Part shown: one piece after another, positions 10,744-23,412 of the stretch
Position numbering within the stretch: position 1 is the first letter of the stretch
Layout of the letters: every line of letters starts with the position of its first letter
Assembly (NCBI GenBank): GCA_037833965.1
Contig: AP031352.1
Location: 24,098,501-24,162,500, forward strand
Direction of reading: 5' to 3'
DNA from: Marchantia polymorpha subsp. ruderalis
Taxonomy: Eukaryota; Streptophyta; Marchantiopsida; Marchantiales; Marchantiaceae
DNA: 64,000 bases
Program-made: the position numbers and the translations under genes
Notes under the pieces: model-generated
Told to the model about the DNA's origin: nothing
The model's input: only the letters and a program-made list of their open reading frames with translations
The model's database searches: none

Positions 10744-11380
10744 TGAGAAATTGCACTAGAAGATGAACAACATGTGGTTCAATGAGACCATACCAGCAAT
10801 CACTCAACTTTGAAACTCCCATCTAGGTGATTCGTTCTTTCAAAAACTTAGAAGAATCTTCAAATTTTATCGAGGTTTTTGCAAATCAAAGGGTCATTCC
10901 TTTCGTGCTGACAAGGAGGCATTAACCGCCAAAGTTGATGCAAACATTCAAAAAGCAGAGGATGATCCAACTAATGAGGAGGTGCTACGGTAACGGGGCG
11001 AGAACCGAATGCGTCTGGAAAAATACCAAACTTGCAAGATCAAAGGTAGGAGAATACGATCCCAAACCCGCTAAAAGCTTAAAGTAGATGCGGTTACCAA
11101 GGAGTTCTTTTGATTTGTTCATCAGTCCATTGGAATGGTCCAAATATCCACGCTGCAAGACCCTTCCGGCTGCGAGATCTCTCCGACAACTATGTGATGG
11201 ATCAAACGACACTATAAAATCTAGTTATGTCGTACTACATCAATCCCTACTCGAAACCTGAAATCATATAGTTTATGGTCCAACCCAAACTGGATTTTCT
11301 TGCCTTGATCCTGATCTACTTTCCCATTCAATTTCCATACGCCACCGGAATGAGCTGAAATTCTCTCAGCCCTTAAACAT

Positions 11381-12260
11381 GTGACTAATGGCAAAAGTCT
11401 AGGCCACGATGGCATGGTAATCAATTATTATACCAAATTTTGGAATTTAATTGATCTTGACTTCACCAATATGCTTTGTCAAGCCATCTCAATCAAGTTT
11501 TTATCAAATGAAATGAATCGTGAGCTAGTTATGTTGCTCCCGAAAGATGGTGACGAGAAACTTCTCCCAAATTAACAACTAATCACTTTACTAAACACTT
11601 CGTATAAAATATTTGCAAAAGTGTCGTAGATTAGGTTGCAAGTTCTTCTCTCGGTCATTATCCACTCTGAACATTCATCGTTTTTGCTGGCAATACACAT
11701 TTTGAATTCTATCATGGTCCAACACAAGACAATTTATTATGACCGTGAAACCAATCTGCGCTTGATCATGCTAAAATTGGACTTTAGTAAGGCTTTACGA
11801 TTATGTTTGTTGGAGTTTTCTTTTTGAGATGTTGGCAAAAATTGAACTTTTTCCACTTTTATTGCCATGGTTCATATGTTACTTTTGGGTGAGTCTGCCG
11901 CGGTTTCATTTAACGGGCTTAATACTGGCAATTTTTCTATCCGTTTTGGAGTGCGACAAGGTTGTCCATTAGCTCCAGATTTATTTCTCCTAGTGGCAAG
12001 CTCTTGCGACTGCCTTTCAACACATGTTGGAGATTGGATGGCTTTGGAGCATCTAGCTTTCTAACAATTCCTCGTAGCAATTTTTGATTCAGTTCGTCAA
12101 TGATGCAACATTTTTTTTATTTGGTGCTGAGCGTTTTCTCAATATAGTTTCCACTCTTCTCATGAAGTTTGATCTTGCAACCAAACTTACCATCGATAGG
12201 AGAAAATATGGCGTATTCTAGTTAAGCAGAGACCCTCCTCCCAACTTACTATGCTTTTAT
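11381..12260 (+). pseudogene. LINE reverse transcriptase relic
   Basis: Recognisable blocks in order are GKSLGHDGM (family G-K-s-P-G-x-D-G), VMLLPKDGD, the LLNTSYKIFAKV block, LKLDFSKAL with the first catalytic Asp, SFNG, and VRQGCPLAPDLF. These are spread over at least three frames with stops. The catalytic F-A-D-D is F-V-N-D at 12093-12104, so the first Asp of the pair is Asn. The enzyme would perform target-primed reverse transcription. Confidence 0.85.
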
Positions 12261-13905
12261 GGATGCATGATTGTTTCTCTTGAAACTTTATCAAAATTGC
12301 TGGATACATCATTTAGGGTTTCCCTAAACACTACAAATGTGGACACAATTCTTGTCAATAAGATCAAAGCCAAACTTGAGTATTGGTCCTCGGTACTTAT
12401 CTCACTCACAGCTTGTCTTGTGATGATCACTCTATTTTTCTTTAAACGCTTTCGTACTTTTTTAGCATTTAGGGCTAATCAACAACAATTCTACGCACCA
12501 TCTGTGCATCACTCCAAAACTATATGTGTACCAAAACGGAACAAAATGCAAGGGTCTGTGTTCGTTAGAACAACTGCTGCGCAGCTAAACGCATTGGAGG
12601 ATTGTGCATCATTGATCTAGAGGAGTCACTCACAGCATTTAGGGGAAAGTGGGTGATCAAAGCCCTCGTCTCCGATACGTCGCCACTTCTTATCTTTCTA
12701 CGATATCATTTGACTGGTCTTAGATCACCAGATCAGCCTTTTGACCACTTAAATTGCAATGGACATTCTTGGCTAAATTTATAGCACCCTAAGATTCCAC
12801 TTTGTGGAACAAACTTATACAAGCCTGATGTTTATATAGCTTAGTGGTGGATGCTAAATCTCTGACGACATTTGAGGAAATCCAGAATACTCAGCTTTGG
12901 TGAAACACACACTTCCTTAGCAATAATTTTGGTTTTAACCTACTTCGAGCTCGTCAATTGATAGATAGAGGATTACAATGTTTCCGTGATCTTTGGCTTT
13001 CAAATACCATGCAATTATTGCCCTGGCAGGAGCTACAACTTTGGTATGGTATGCAAGACTCAAAAGATGCCAAATAACCTTGTTTTGGTCCAAGGTAGCT
13101 GAAGAATGGAAGATCATCGATCACTGCACACAAATACAATCGGTACAAGGAAAATGACTTTGGATCTATGTTCATGAGGTTCTGGATGATTCTTTAATCC
13201 TTTTTCAGACGTCTTCAAAGTTTTGTTCTCCGATGTTGCAAGATCACAGAAGCATTTTGATCCCAGGAGCTCACACTACATTCATGATGGATACTAAATC
13301 GTTGTTCATATCTCTCCATGAACCTTCACAAGTGCCCAGTCTGTACAGAGATCGTATTGTGGGTCATTGCAATGGACCCATTGGCTACGGATCAAGTTAA
13401 TCCATGCGTAAGTATTTGACATCCATTGCTCGTTGTACTTTTGATCCAGATCACTGGATCTGGATAACCGATGTGTCATTTTACGCCTACACGGCTAACC
13501 GTGACTACCATGAACATCATCCGCGACAAATACTTAGCTTGTCTATTAGTGTGAAGTGGAGAGGGCTAGTGTCTGCAAACTTCGTTTCCAATTGGACCAA
13601 GGTTTGGATCCTTGACCTCCCCCGCAAGGAAGCGACATTCTTGTGGAGCTTCTACCATTGTGCAATTGCCGTCAACTAGTGGCGACATGTTGCTCATTCA
13701 ACAATCTCTAAAACTTGTATCTGCTACAACCGAGGAGTTCAAAGTTTTTTTTATAGTGTAGCCGCTCGAGACGCGTGGTCTTTTGCTACCACAATTTTAT
13801 ATCGTCTTTTGGATATATCCGCAAACACGATTTCTTGGACTCCCTTGACATGGCAACAATGACTTCTTGGGGCGGAGCTGCCTGCTACTCTGAGGCAAGG
13901 TACCA
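12261..13905 (+). pseudogene. LINE C-terminal region with zf-RVT-like motif
   Basis: Weakly conserved thumb and linker sequence, then at about 13590-13790 a Trp- and Cys-rich stretch (WTKVWILDLPRKEATFLW... followed by a C-x-x-C pair and VAARDAW). This matches the C-terminal zf-RVT module of plant LINE ORF2. Frames are interrupted near 13677 and later. The 3' end of the element is probably just beyond 13905. Confidence 0.7.
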
Positions 13906-14040
13906 ATATCTTATTGCTTGTGGTGTTTATTTTTTTTAAATTTTTGCATAATTAACAAAAACTTAAACACATTTGTGGTAGAACGCATACGTATAAGTCC
14001 TTAGCCAGAGGAGTTAGGAGATTTAATGGAAATTAGCTAG

Positions 14041-16923
14041 TTAGGACAAGAAAATGGAATCCGCCTTCGGCCAAAGATCTTCGGGCCATCGGACCATCGG
14101 CGTAGCCATTTTTGACGGCCTTTGGCGAAGACGACGAGTCACAATTTGAATTCGCCAGGGGTTGTTCAAGATCCGCACGCGTTGGGAGTACCAATTTGCA
14201 CGCGTGTAGAAACCGTTAGGGCGTCGAGGGTAAGAGCATGAAGCGGACACATTCGCGTCGACATTGCAACATTGAGAGAAAAAGAGAGAGAATTGCAATC
14301 GATCGACTTTGATAGCAGCGAAGACGCGAGTAGAGACATGACGCCACCCACGAAAGCTAATGTGCAGATATTGATCTTGCTCAAGGTGCCCTACGCGGAG
14401 TTGCAAACCTATCGACGAGACCTCGTCGCACTACATCTGGATTTTTTGCTATGGGATTGAAATTGTGTGTCGGCGACCATATGTAAGGAGATGATGGATA
14501 ACAATCAAAACGAGGGGTATGATCTCCGAGGCAATTCGATGTTGTGGACGCTCGATCACTATACGAGAATTTTAGTACCATGTGTAGGGAAGGATGGAGA
14601 CTTCATGTTTGAGAAGTAGAGTGTTAAGATCACGCGCGCAGAAGAATTCACCTTCACTCCATTCTACAAGAATCCGAGGTCGAGTATGAATGGGTGGAAG
14701 ATGAAGGATTACAAGGACCCAAAGAGGCGCGCTATTGTGTTAGGGATGATGCATATTCTACGACCGCAACGCACAACCTTTGTCACCGCTTGGCAGGTCG
14801 GCTTCATCAAACACGCATTGAAAGTAGAACCAATTCATTGGGCAAAGATCTTCCACGATCTAATTTGGATCGATGTCAACATCAGATGGAAAGGAGGTTT
14901 GATTAACCTCATAACACCATACTTAGTGAATTTCTATTGAGGGATGGGGTTATTGACGAAGAGTGAGTAGAAGCGATTCTCCAAGGAGCGGGAGGTGTTG
15001 GCAGTCGAGTCGGGGGAATACACGGAGGAGGAAGACAATGTACAAGCCAATGAGCGACCTCCAAGGACATCACGAGGGCCAGTTCAAGTGGACGTCGTCT
15101 CGACCAGGGAGCAGTAAGATAGGAGACCGGCAAAGTGACAGAAGGTAGTTGATGATATGGCAGAAGGCCGAAGACCCGAGTCGCGAATGGCCTAGACACA
15201 AGTGACGCAGATCCGGATGTCAAAGAATCGGACCAGACTGAAGAAGAAAGCGAATCGTAGGAGAGTTGTGTCCGACTCTTCGGAGAGTAGTGTGGCGAAG
15301 TCGGATGCAACTGCCTCTACAACGGACAAAGAGATGCGGGAGGAACCAACTCTTCGGGCAGAAGAGGGAGTATCATTGGAAGTGCGGAACAAGACCCCGA
15401 TAAAGGTAAAAGTAGAACCTTTGGAGGAAAGGACGGCGACAGTAAGTCCAAGTCTACCACTTTCGGAGCGGATGCAGTCAATGAAGGGAGAGGAAGTACC
15501 TCAACCGAAGACGAGTGAAGAGTTGGCGAAGGAGCTCACATTGAGTGAAGATATACTCAAGCAGGTAGTTGCGCAGGTTGGTGGGATAGTGATAGACGCC
15601 CCTGAGATTCCATCGCACCCATCACCCGAGGAAGAGCTAAGACTCGAAGTGGAGAAGAAGGCTTCGGAGTAGTAACCAAAGGAGTTAGTTGTTTCCTTCC
15701 TTTACTTGCAGGATAGTGTAGTACCCTTACTGAAATATTTAATTAGGAAGAGAGAGAAGTATGATGTGTCGAAGGAGTCATGGTTCTATGTACAGTTAGT
15801 GAGGAATAGAACTAAGATCACAAGAGCAGTAGCAGTGAAGAGAGAATGGAAGTAAGCAATTGCAATGACAAAGGAAAGAGTTGCGAGCTTGTCTTCCGAG
15901 TGCGCGACCATGAAGGTGGCGTTGCAAGAGCGAGAGGACCATCTTCGGGCGAAGAAAATGGAATGCAAAGTCCTTCGGCTGAACTTGACTTAGGAGACGG
16001 ATCTTCGTGCGTCGACAGAGCGAGATTGCACAAACCTTCAGGTTGACATTGAAAATGTGCAGAAGGCAACAATAGATCTTTGAGATAGATTCAAGGCATC
16101 TAAAGTGATCTACACTACGGAATCGCGCCGCATGGATGAGCTGACTGCAGATCTGGCAAAGCGCGATCAGTTGCATGCAGTAGAGTTGGCGGCGAAGGAA
16201 AAGGAGTGTAGAGCTGAAGAGGAATAGAAGGCCGAAGGTCTTTGGTGGCAGATGGTCGCGCTGAAGACAGAGCGGATGGAGCTAAGGGGAAAGAACGGGA
16301 AACGCACCGAGGTTCATAGCAGGGAGTTGCAACGCGCAAATGAGCTTACAGTAAGTTTGGCGGAGCAGCTCCGGAAGCACGCAGCCAAATTAGCCGATTG
16401 AGCTATGAAATTGACAGATTACGAATCTGCTAGGTCTTTAGAGGTTGAATGTAGAGTAAGGTTTGAAGCAGATTGCGGCCGGTTGCAAGGGCGGTTAAAG
16501 TTGGTTATGAAGCAGTTGAAGGAATCGCGAGCGAGAGCGAAAAAGGCAGAGGCGGCGTATCAACAGTTGAGAGAAGAGACAACCGACAGTTTGCGTTTGT
16601 GTGTAGATAAGTGCATGCATGGGTTTGCGATGTGGGAAGTCCAAACGCTGAAATGGTTGAAGTTGGATTTGTTGGAGCGACTATTGATCAGCATGAAGAT
16701 CAACGGAGCCGCTGGGCACAAACAGTTAGTTAGACTAGTCAATTCTTTCTCTTCCGGATTGGAAGAGGCATGCGAGAATTTAGAGATAGAGATTTTAAGC
16801 ATGTTGCGTAGGTTAGGAGCCGACGGAAGCTCAGAGGACGCTGTAGCCACTACGTCAGATGAACTGCACCTGAGAGTAGTTTGCCTCGGGCGGTTGAGAT
16901 GTCTAGGAGTTCAGAGTGAATAA
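14041..16923 (+). pseudogene. Long coiled-coil protein relic: one frame, about 16 stops, no frameshift
   Basis: A single reading frame can be followed for about 960 codons. In-frame stops are at 14113, 14239, 14458, 14617, 14938, 14968, 15115, 15136, 15193, 15670, 15673, 15853, 15991, 16081, 16225 and 16399, and the natural end is TAA at 16921. The N-terminal third (about 14360-14940) looks globular (Trp-rich, e.g. VTAWQVGFIKHAL). About 14970-15670 is Lys/Glu/Ser-rich and probably disordered. About 15680-16920 is strongly coiled-coil (for example DELTADLAKRDQLHAVELAA). From memory it resembles a dispersed family in Marchantia sometimes labelled 'putative plant transposon protein'; I cannot confirm this. 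The function is unknown. Confidence 0.7.
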
Positions 16924-17520
16924 AGAGACCCAAGACTCTTTTACTTGGGGGGCTTTTCTGTCAATTGACTTGTCTTGGCTGTCAATCTGTATTTACTATG
17001 CGCTTTTGTGAGCTTGTGTGTTCTGTCACCGTGCATGATGCGCTTTGGTTTGTCGAAGTTTTCGCATCTAGAGCTGCGATGGTCTAATTCGGATGTTCTG
17101 AGTAAGCCTAGGGCTATTCTGGATTTAAGCAAATTTGAGTGTGGGCATTCGAGGCGGTAAGCTAAGAATGTGCAATTCTGGGAAGTTTTCTCCTGAAATC
17201 TCAGTGTGGGGTCGAAGGTGATTCGCGCAGCTGTCGATTGGATAAGTTTTAGGTTGTGTGGACGATTATACTTTGCTCTTCGTACCTTCGGCCGTAAACG
17301 AGCAGTGTCCTCTGGGAGTGACATGTGCCTTAGAAGTAAAACTCTTCAATAGAATGTTAATTAGTGACAAATCTTGACTCTTGGTGTTGCATCTGTCTAT
17401 GTGGGAAGTAATCTTTACCATTATGCTCCATTTTGGTATTTGTTGGTTATCATATCAGTCAAACATGGCTCAATCATGTGAATTATCTGGTTGAGACGGA
17501 AAGCGTGCATCTTCAATAAC
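16924..17520. other. 3' flank of the relic, no gene
   Basis: Probably former 3' untranslated sequence. A short CCCAAG...CTTGGG stem lies at about 16928-16948. No other feature is seen. Confidence 0.4.
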
Positions 17521-17730
17521 ACCCAATGGTACATTGCTCAACTGGAGAATGCGCTGTCGGATGCGGAATGCCAGAACGGCATGGTTGCGCGTTCAGTTGC
17601 TGGAGAAACACAAACTTGCTGAGTCTCTTAGTGCAGGCAAAAAGTTCATGAGTAAGTGGGCTCGATATGATACTATTTGCACGTTTCAAGGTGATAAGGT
17701 TAGATGGGTGCACACACACCCGATTAGAGG
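17521..17730 (+). pseudogene. Short coiled-coil-like coding fragment
   Basis: In the frame of the preceding relic, 17530-17600 reads like a coiled coil (YIAQLENALSDAECQNG). The neighbouring frame then continues with EKHKLAESLSAGKKFMSKW to about 17770. This looks like one broken coding piece with a frameshift near 17600. I cannot name a family, and it may belong to the upstream relic. Confidence 0.3.
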
Positions 17731-17773
17731 TATTTTCATACGAGTAGTTTTGATCGGTTTATCATGGAGTTAA

Positions 17774-20700
17774 AAACCTAAATTCCGCCGAACAGGTTCG
17801 CCTTTCTCGGTTTTGTGGCCGTGTGTATTTTGCTCTTCTTGCAGTGGAATTTTCACCACTTGACTGAAAATAAAAATAAAAATTTTCTTGAACTTCCATT
17901 ACATTTGTATTCACAATAGAAGTGCAACTCCACGAAGAAGTCTTGCAACATGGCTGCAAGGATGTATCTGATGGTACGATATGTAATGGAATTCGCTGGT
18001 CTGTACAGTGGAGGAGATTGGGCTGGGGAGGAGAGTAGACGTGTCTCATTGTGGATGTCGTCTCGGATCTGGAACGCTGTTCGTGTGCCTTGACTTCCAG
18101 AAGTTTCGATCCAGAGCTGCACTAAAACTCCAGTGAATACTGCAAGAGGCCGAGGTCTACGATACCCGTGTGAAAATTGTAGCATCCACGACTCTAACGC
18201 ACGGAGGACACAGGTTAAAGCACGCCGATACACATTCAGTGGAATCAAATCAGTGACCGTGAAAGCCCTGCTGCCCTGATCGGCACTTCAAGTGAAGAAA
18301 TAAAGGACAACAACAGTCAGAGGCCCCGAAAGCTGTTTTGTACCAGGAAGTTCGAATCTGTGAATGGCTGTCACATTTCAACCCATAAATCATCGACACT
18401 TGTTCTAACCTATGTAAGGTTACAAACGAACTCACTGATCAGGGATAGTCCTACTTTCATGAAATACAGTATCTATCCTCACACGGTTTAGTTTCAGAGA
18501 GAACTAGAATATCGCTACTACACAACTATCATGCTTACTAGATGTGCCTCTGGCAATCCTGTCGACAACTATAGCAGGTATGCAGTAACGCCTGCTTTAA
18601 AAAATCCATTGGCTCTCAAGAAGTACCCTCGTATTGACGAATTTCCACATCCTTGTTGTAGCTAGTCTACCTTAGCCCTCCAGAAAATCGGTTGCAATCT
18701 AATAGAACCAACCGCTGGCACAGTATACAAGCTGTACTCGGTAGTAGATGCCTTCAAAAGCACGGAGACAATGGAGTGTGGTGCTCTGATGAAGGTTTCC
18801 GGCCTTAGAGAAGATTTGGCAGAAGGAGAATCAGAAATCAGAGGATAATTGAGAGTGAAGATTGTCTCTCGTGTAATGGGATTTTTCCTCGTAGTAAAAT
18901 TTGCTTGGAGTACCAAAGCAATCATGGACCGACTTATCCACCTTGGGGTTAGGACAACCAATAATCCAAGAGCGCAGTTGATTTGGGCTTTGATGCAACT
19001 GGACTTCACCAGCAGACAGATGTTTCACCAGTTTCACTTTAATGTCAAGAGTACAGAGCTGCTTTCCAGACGATAATTCCAAGGGGTTTCGTCTTCCTAG
19101 CCGTATGGTTTAGCGCGAACTCTTCATGTGAGCGTGAGAGAATCTTGACCTTTAATCCCTGGAGAAAGTGCTGAAGAGAGCTACAGAGAGACCTGATTCG
19201 GGGTTTGAGGTTTCAAGCTGTAAGCAGCAATAGTCTGTCTCTACATCTTCAGAAGGCCAACTTTGTAGTCGCCATATATTAACAGCCTTGGAAACGTTCT
19301 GCACGGACTGGAACACAAGCAACACTCGCCTTTCTGAGTCCATGCAACTCCCAAGAGAGTAACAACGACCGACTTCTCCGCTTGCTTCTGGCAATAGCTT
19401 TACCAACTTCAAGCGCGGTCACCTCGATTGGAGATCTCCCTCCTGCTCGAGCTTACTCGTGTTCTTGTGGGTGCTGGTATCATTGTTCGAAAGGTTGTCG
19501 TTTAGGAGTACATGTTGTAGATGTTCGTGCAGTGTTTTGCACTGCAAATGTTAAATAAGGTTCACATTTACACACCGCCTAAACGAAAGTATCTGGTTGC
19601 GACTAAATTAAGCTAATTTAGATAATTTAGGCGTCCGACCAGACTAATCAGGCCGGCATTTGTATTAGTCGCAAAATCCCGTTGTAACTTTGTACTGAAG
19701 TGTGTGGGGCTCGGAGTATGCAAGTCGTTCTCAGCGCTGATGGTCCTGAAAGGCCCCAGCATGAGCATTGCCCTTCACCTCCCAAATGGATGGTCGTGGT
19801 AATTCTAGACACCTCGTGTGCGCACTCATTCACAAGGCGGTGTGCCCTCTTCGAATGTTGTCCTTACGTCTAGACCGTGTCGGCAAGTTTGATGGTTTGG
19901 ATGTGTGACAGGATTTGTGTTTGAGGCTCATTCCATTCTCTAGCAGGGAGCTGGTTCTCCTCGATTGGAAATAGGACAAAAAGATTTGGAGGATTCATCT
20001 TGACCTCATCAGCCACTGACTAGCAGCAGCATTGACAACCTGAGTAAAGAATGTGACCAGCAGTGGACAGAGGGTGACCACAGCTTCCTCAACGTTCGTC
20101 CTGTCCTCCAGAAAATAAATTCCAGACAATTCTCATATACTGGGGGTTGATGAGAAACCTCTTGACGCAGTTTGAAGTGATGGAAAAACAGCAGCAAATA
20201 ACAGGCATGCAAAACAGTGAATGAGCCTTGCTTTGGCTGCAAGTTTCCAGAATTCCAAATCAGCACGTAGTAAAAGTCATGAATCACCACTTCTGTGGAA
20301 ATTAGTGCATCGTGCCCTGTGTGTGTGTCTGTGCTGGCTGCAAGTATTGAATGTGCATCTCTATTCATCCACGTGTAAAGAGTGTGCACTGTGCAACACA
20401 GTCTTTTTACGAATTCGTGGAAGCATTGGGTACAATGAATTTGGTAAACAGAAGTTAGCTCTACACCAACACAGCACGACCACTGAATCACTGAACCACA
20501 CATCTCGATGGTCCTAAACCCTAAACATTCGTCTACCGAAAAAAGTTTGATATCATTGCACATACACGTAATTATTTCTCTGTATTTTGAAGTAATCATG
20601 ACTTTTAACATGCTTACATATCCCACACCAACCGCTATCCGACTGAGAGTTACTTACTGAGAATCTACCGAACAAAGTATTGCAACAAACGAATGTATAT

Positions 20701-22327
20701 ACGCAGATGGACTACTTGCATATACTATATACTGTGACTAGCAAATGATTATCTCCCCGACATCAAACGCTGCTAAACTATGGGGCCTGTATAGCCGAAA
20801 TCAGAGTAACACCTTCGTACAAAACCATGCCAAAAACTTAGGGACAAGCGACTCATCTCTCAACTCAGACTCTCCGAACTCATCGGATTTGGCTACAACA
20901 GGAAGCGGGAACATATGAATTACATGCATGAAAGATTCTAGAAAAGTCAGAATGGATCTGAGAAAAGTCAGATTCGATGTATTGACGCAACGTGTATTGC
21001 CTTCAAGTCGCGGCGATGATGATGATCATCAATTATTGGCCCAGGGGGTGATGATCCTTACTGGACGCACAATCGAGAACATAGTCATCCCGTAAGAAAA
21101 CTGGACTTCTTGTGGACATTCGTATCATTACTCCGTAACATGTACACGGTTCCTCAGTTTCACATCGTAAGCGTAAGCTAAATTGACATTTTTCAAGCAT
21201 GTCAGAAAATGTAAAAGAAAATGAAAGGAAATCATTCTAAGAAAAAACATCGAAATCTGTAGAATTTCATTATATTCTATCCCCAAACAAATGGGTCATG
21301 TAAAACATGCCAGGACTGGTACAGCAAGTGTAATATTTCCAACAAATTCTTCCGTAAGCAGCCGCATTCTAGGTAACCATCTTATATGACACCAGGAGCC
21401 ATGAACTGATAACAGGAGTGCACGACTTGCTAAACCGATTGGACTTTTAAGTTGCTGACCTTTGTTCGTTTGGTGACTAATGGTGAGATTCCCAGAGATC
21501 GCTTGACACCAATCCAACACCTCGGCATGCCAACCTGCATGACAAGCAATCGCATGACCTTGTGATTTTAACTCGTCTAAGTCCGTTGGGTGGAGAGGTG
21601 TGCTTGCGAGTGGAGACTTGGCTGCTGATCATTCACCTTAGAAGGCATGCCTTTGAGCTTGCTTTTGAGCATTGTTGGATACACCGGCAGATGGGTCACG
21701 CCGTCAGTAACCTATTGAGGGCCTGTCAGATTAAACAATTTCATTGGAACAAATATGTTGCAAATCCTGTTAGTGCATGTTTCTGGTATGAGTGAAGCTT
21801 GCGACTCAACTGGAGGAGAATACTTAGAACGCTTTACCGTACGGAACCACTTCAAGGCTACCAAGCCAACCCATCAGCCACAAAACACTCAAGGTTTCAG
21901 AAAGAAGGCTCGAATTGTGGCCGTCTTATCACCTACCCCTAAATCCCACCTGTGTAGTCAAGCGTATTTCATTTCGCTTGTAGAGCAGAAAGTCGACCGT
22001 CTTCAATCCATTAATTACAACCTAGAATTCAAATTCTAGTTCCTAACAATCAAAATAGAGCAAAGCTTTTCAAGGAGACAAAGCTGCACAAGGAGACGTA
22101 ACGAAGTGCCCTCCAATCGTCATAATGTGCTTCTGAAACAGTTTTGGAGGTTTGCTATCAGGATAGAATCATGATTATTGTAGTTGATGGACTTTGTCTG
22201 CTCCTTGATTAGCTTCTGCTCAGGAGTCAGGAAGTGCGTTGTGCCGGACGTCATGGTAACCATGTAACAGTGATTCCCAACTTTAAATTGATCAGAAGTT
22301 CAGATCTGAGACTGCGAGTCAAATATT
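17774..22327. other. Intergenic, mixed composition, no recognisable gene
   Basis: Several open frames of 60-200 codons exist on both strands but lack ATG starts, motifs or consistent coding character. Interleaved short inverted repeats lie at 19576-19674. No RNA gene was identified. Multi-exon gene pieces cannot be excluded by eye. Confidence 0.45.
19576..19674. repeat. Interleaved inverted repeats (8 and 10 bp)
   Basis: CGCCTAAA (19576-19583) pairs with TTTAGGCG (19626-19633), and TTGCGACTAA (19597-19606) pairs with TTAGTCGCAA (19665-19674). The two stems interleave, so they cannot both form at once. They could be the remains of a small inverted-repeat transposon; no target duplication is visible. 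Confidence 0.4.
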
Positions 22328-22750
22328 ATGTCACCGTTGTTAAAGTCAACTCCAGCCAAGGAAGTCGATGCAGCTAAGGATGGCAAACCTGATCGAAGGT
22401 TGAAGAAATCATCCTTTACTCACAGGATGATCTCACTTCAGTCTTCTCGTATGTCCAGTCCGCTGAGATGTAATACAGACGATTATTTTTCTGCTCTTTC
22501 GGTGTGTAACATTCACAATCTGTCGCCAGCAAATCAGAGAACGAAATCCACAGAGAGCGAGAATTACTTCTTGGCTATGCAGCGTGAAGGAAAAGAGCCA
22601 GAAACAAGAAAATGTGATTTCATAACACTCCTGAGATTTAAGTTTCCTAGCGCTGGACAGAACCCTGCACTTAACCGCAGCTGGCCTCTGAACCCCGATC
22701 TCTGTGATTTGAAAACTTCATATCTGGGTTGGAGAATTGAATTTGTATAA
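22328..22750 (+). CDS. Hypothetical open frame, 140 codons
   Basis: An ATG-started frame beginning MSPLLKSTPAKEVDAAKDG, Lys- and Ser-rich at the start, with no domain I recognise. A possible splice donor (CTCGTATGT) at about 22447 would end a 41-codon first exon. No TATA box or neighbouring exon stands out. It may be a chance frame. Confidence 0.18.
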   Translation: MSPLLKSTPAKEVDAAKDGKPDRRLKKSSFTHRMISLQSSRMSSPLRCNTDDYFSALSVCNIHNLSPANQRTKSTESENYFLAMQREGKEPETRKCDFITLLRFKFPSAGQNPALNRSWPLNPDLCDLKTSYLGWRIEFV

Positions 22751-23412
22751 CCGATTCAAGGATCTGGACGTCTTCAATACTATTTACTAACTTGGGTACA
22801 AGGGTTTTCGAGACGAGCCGTCTGTGCTCGCATTGCGTTCGAAGGTGTAGTTAGGGAGGCGGTGACGGACGAGACTGATCGGTAAAACACGTATGCACAC
22901 GAATGCTTAGCCATGAGAGGAAGTGAATCCAGAGCGAGCGGGAGGCACTTGAGGAGGGCTGATACATTTAGAGAAATTCTTAGCTAGCGAGCCAGCTTTC
23001 CGCAGTGGAGATAGGAGATGCCCGCCTGGGTTGCGACTTTTGCCTTGAGCTTGTTGTTTTGGAGGGAAGAGGGTGATGCAGTTTCTTATCTCGAGTCTCG
23101 AGCATGTGCGTAACATCTTTGGGCATGCGCGAATCACACTCTTGACTGACAGAGAAGCTTAACGGGATTGGGCTTGATCACTTAACTGTTTCTGTTGAGA
23201 GTCTGGAGCCCTCCGATCCGACACAGACTTTGCCTCGGACTCTTAGTTGCTTCCGGAAGCACTTGATTCTGGCAGTAAGGTCGTGTTCTGATTTCAATCC
23301 GCAAAATCAACTGTCACTGCCTTGCTATTGGAGATCTTTCTTGCTGACACAATGTGAGCAAATACCGATTATGTGACTCGTTAGTAGGAAAGGTTTGGAG
23401 ATTGTATCAGTT
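22751..23412. other. Intergenic
   Basis: No gene, repeat or RNA feature recognised. Confidence 0.5.

Larger units (their letters stand above)
1981..13905 (+). mobile_element. Decayed L1-type LINE retrotransposon, split by a gypsy element
   Basis: In order on the plus strand there is an ORF1 with a DUF4283-like nucleic-acid-binding domain, an AP-type endonuclease, a reverse transcriptase, and a C-terminal zf-RVT-like Cys/His and Trp-rich region. This is the standard order of plant L1 LINEs. Every part has stops and frameshifts, so the element is dead. A complete gypsy element at 3687-9749 is inserted near the end of ORF1. The outer ends are estimates: I found no LINE target duplication, and the only tail candidate is a T-rich stretch near 13930-13945. 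Confidence 0.85.

Noticed and set aside
20009-20626. 205-codon minus-strand open frame
   Set aside because: Starts at GTG, has a Cys- and His-rich composition without any domain, and shows no neighbouring exon; treated as chance.
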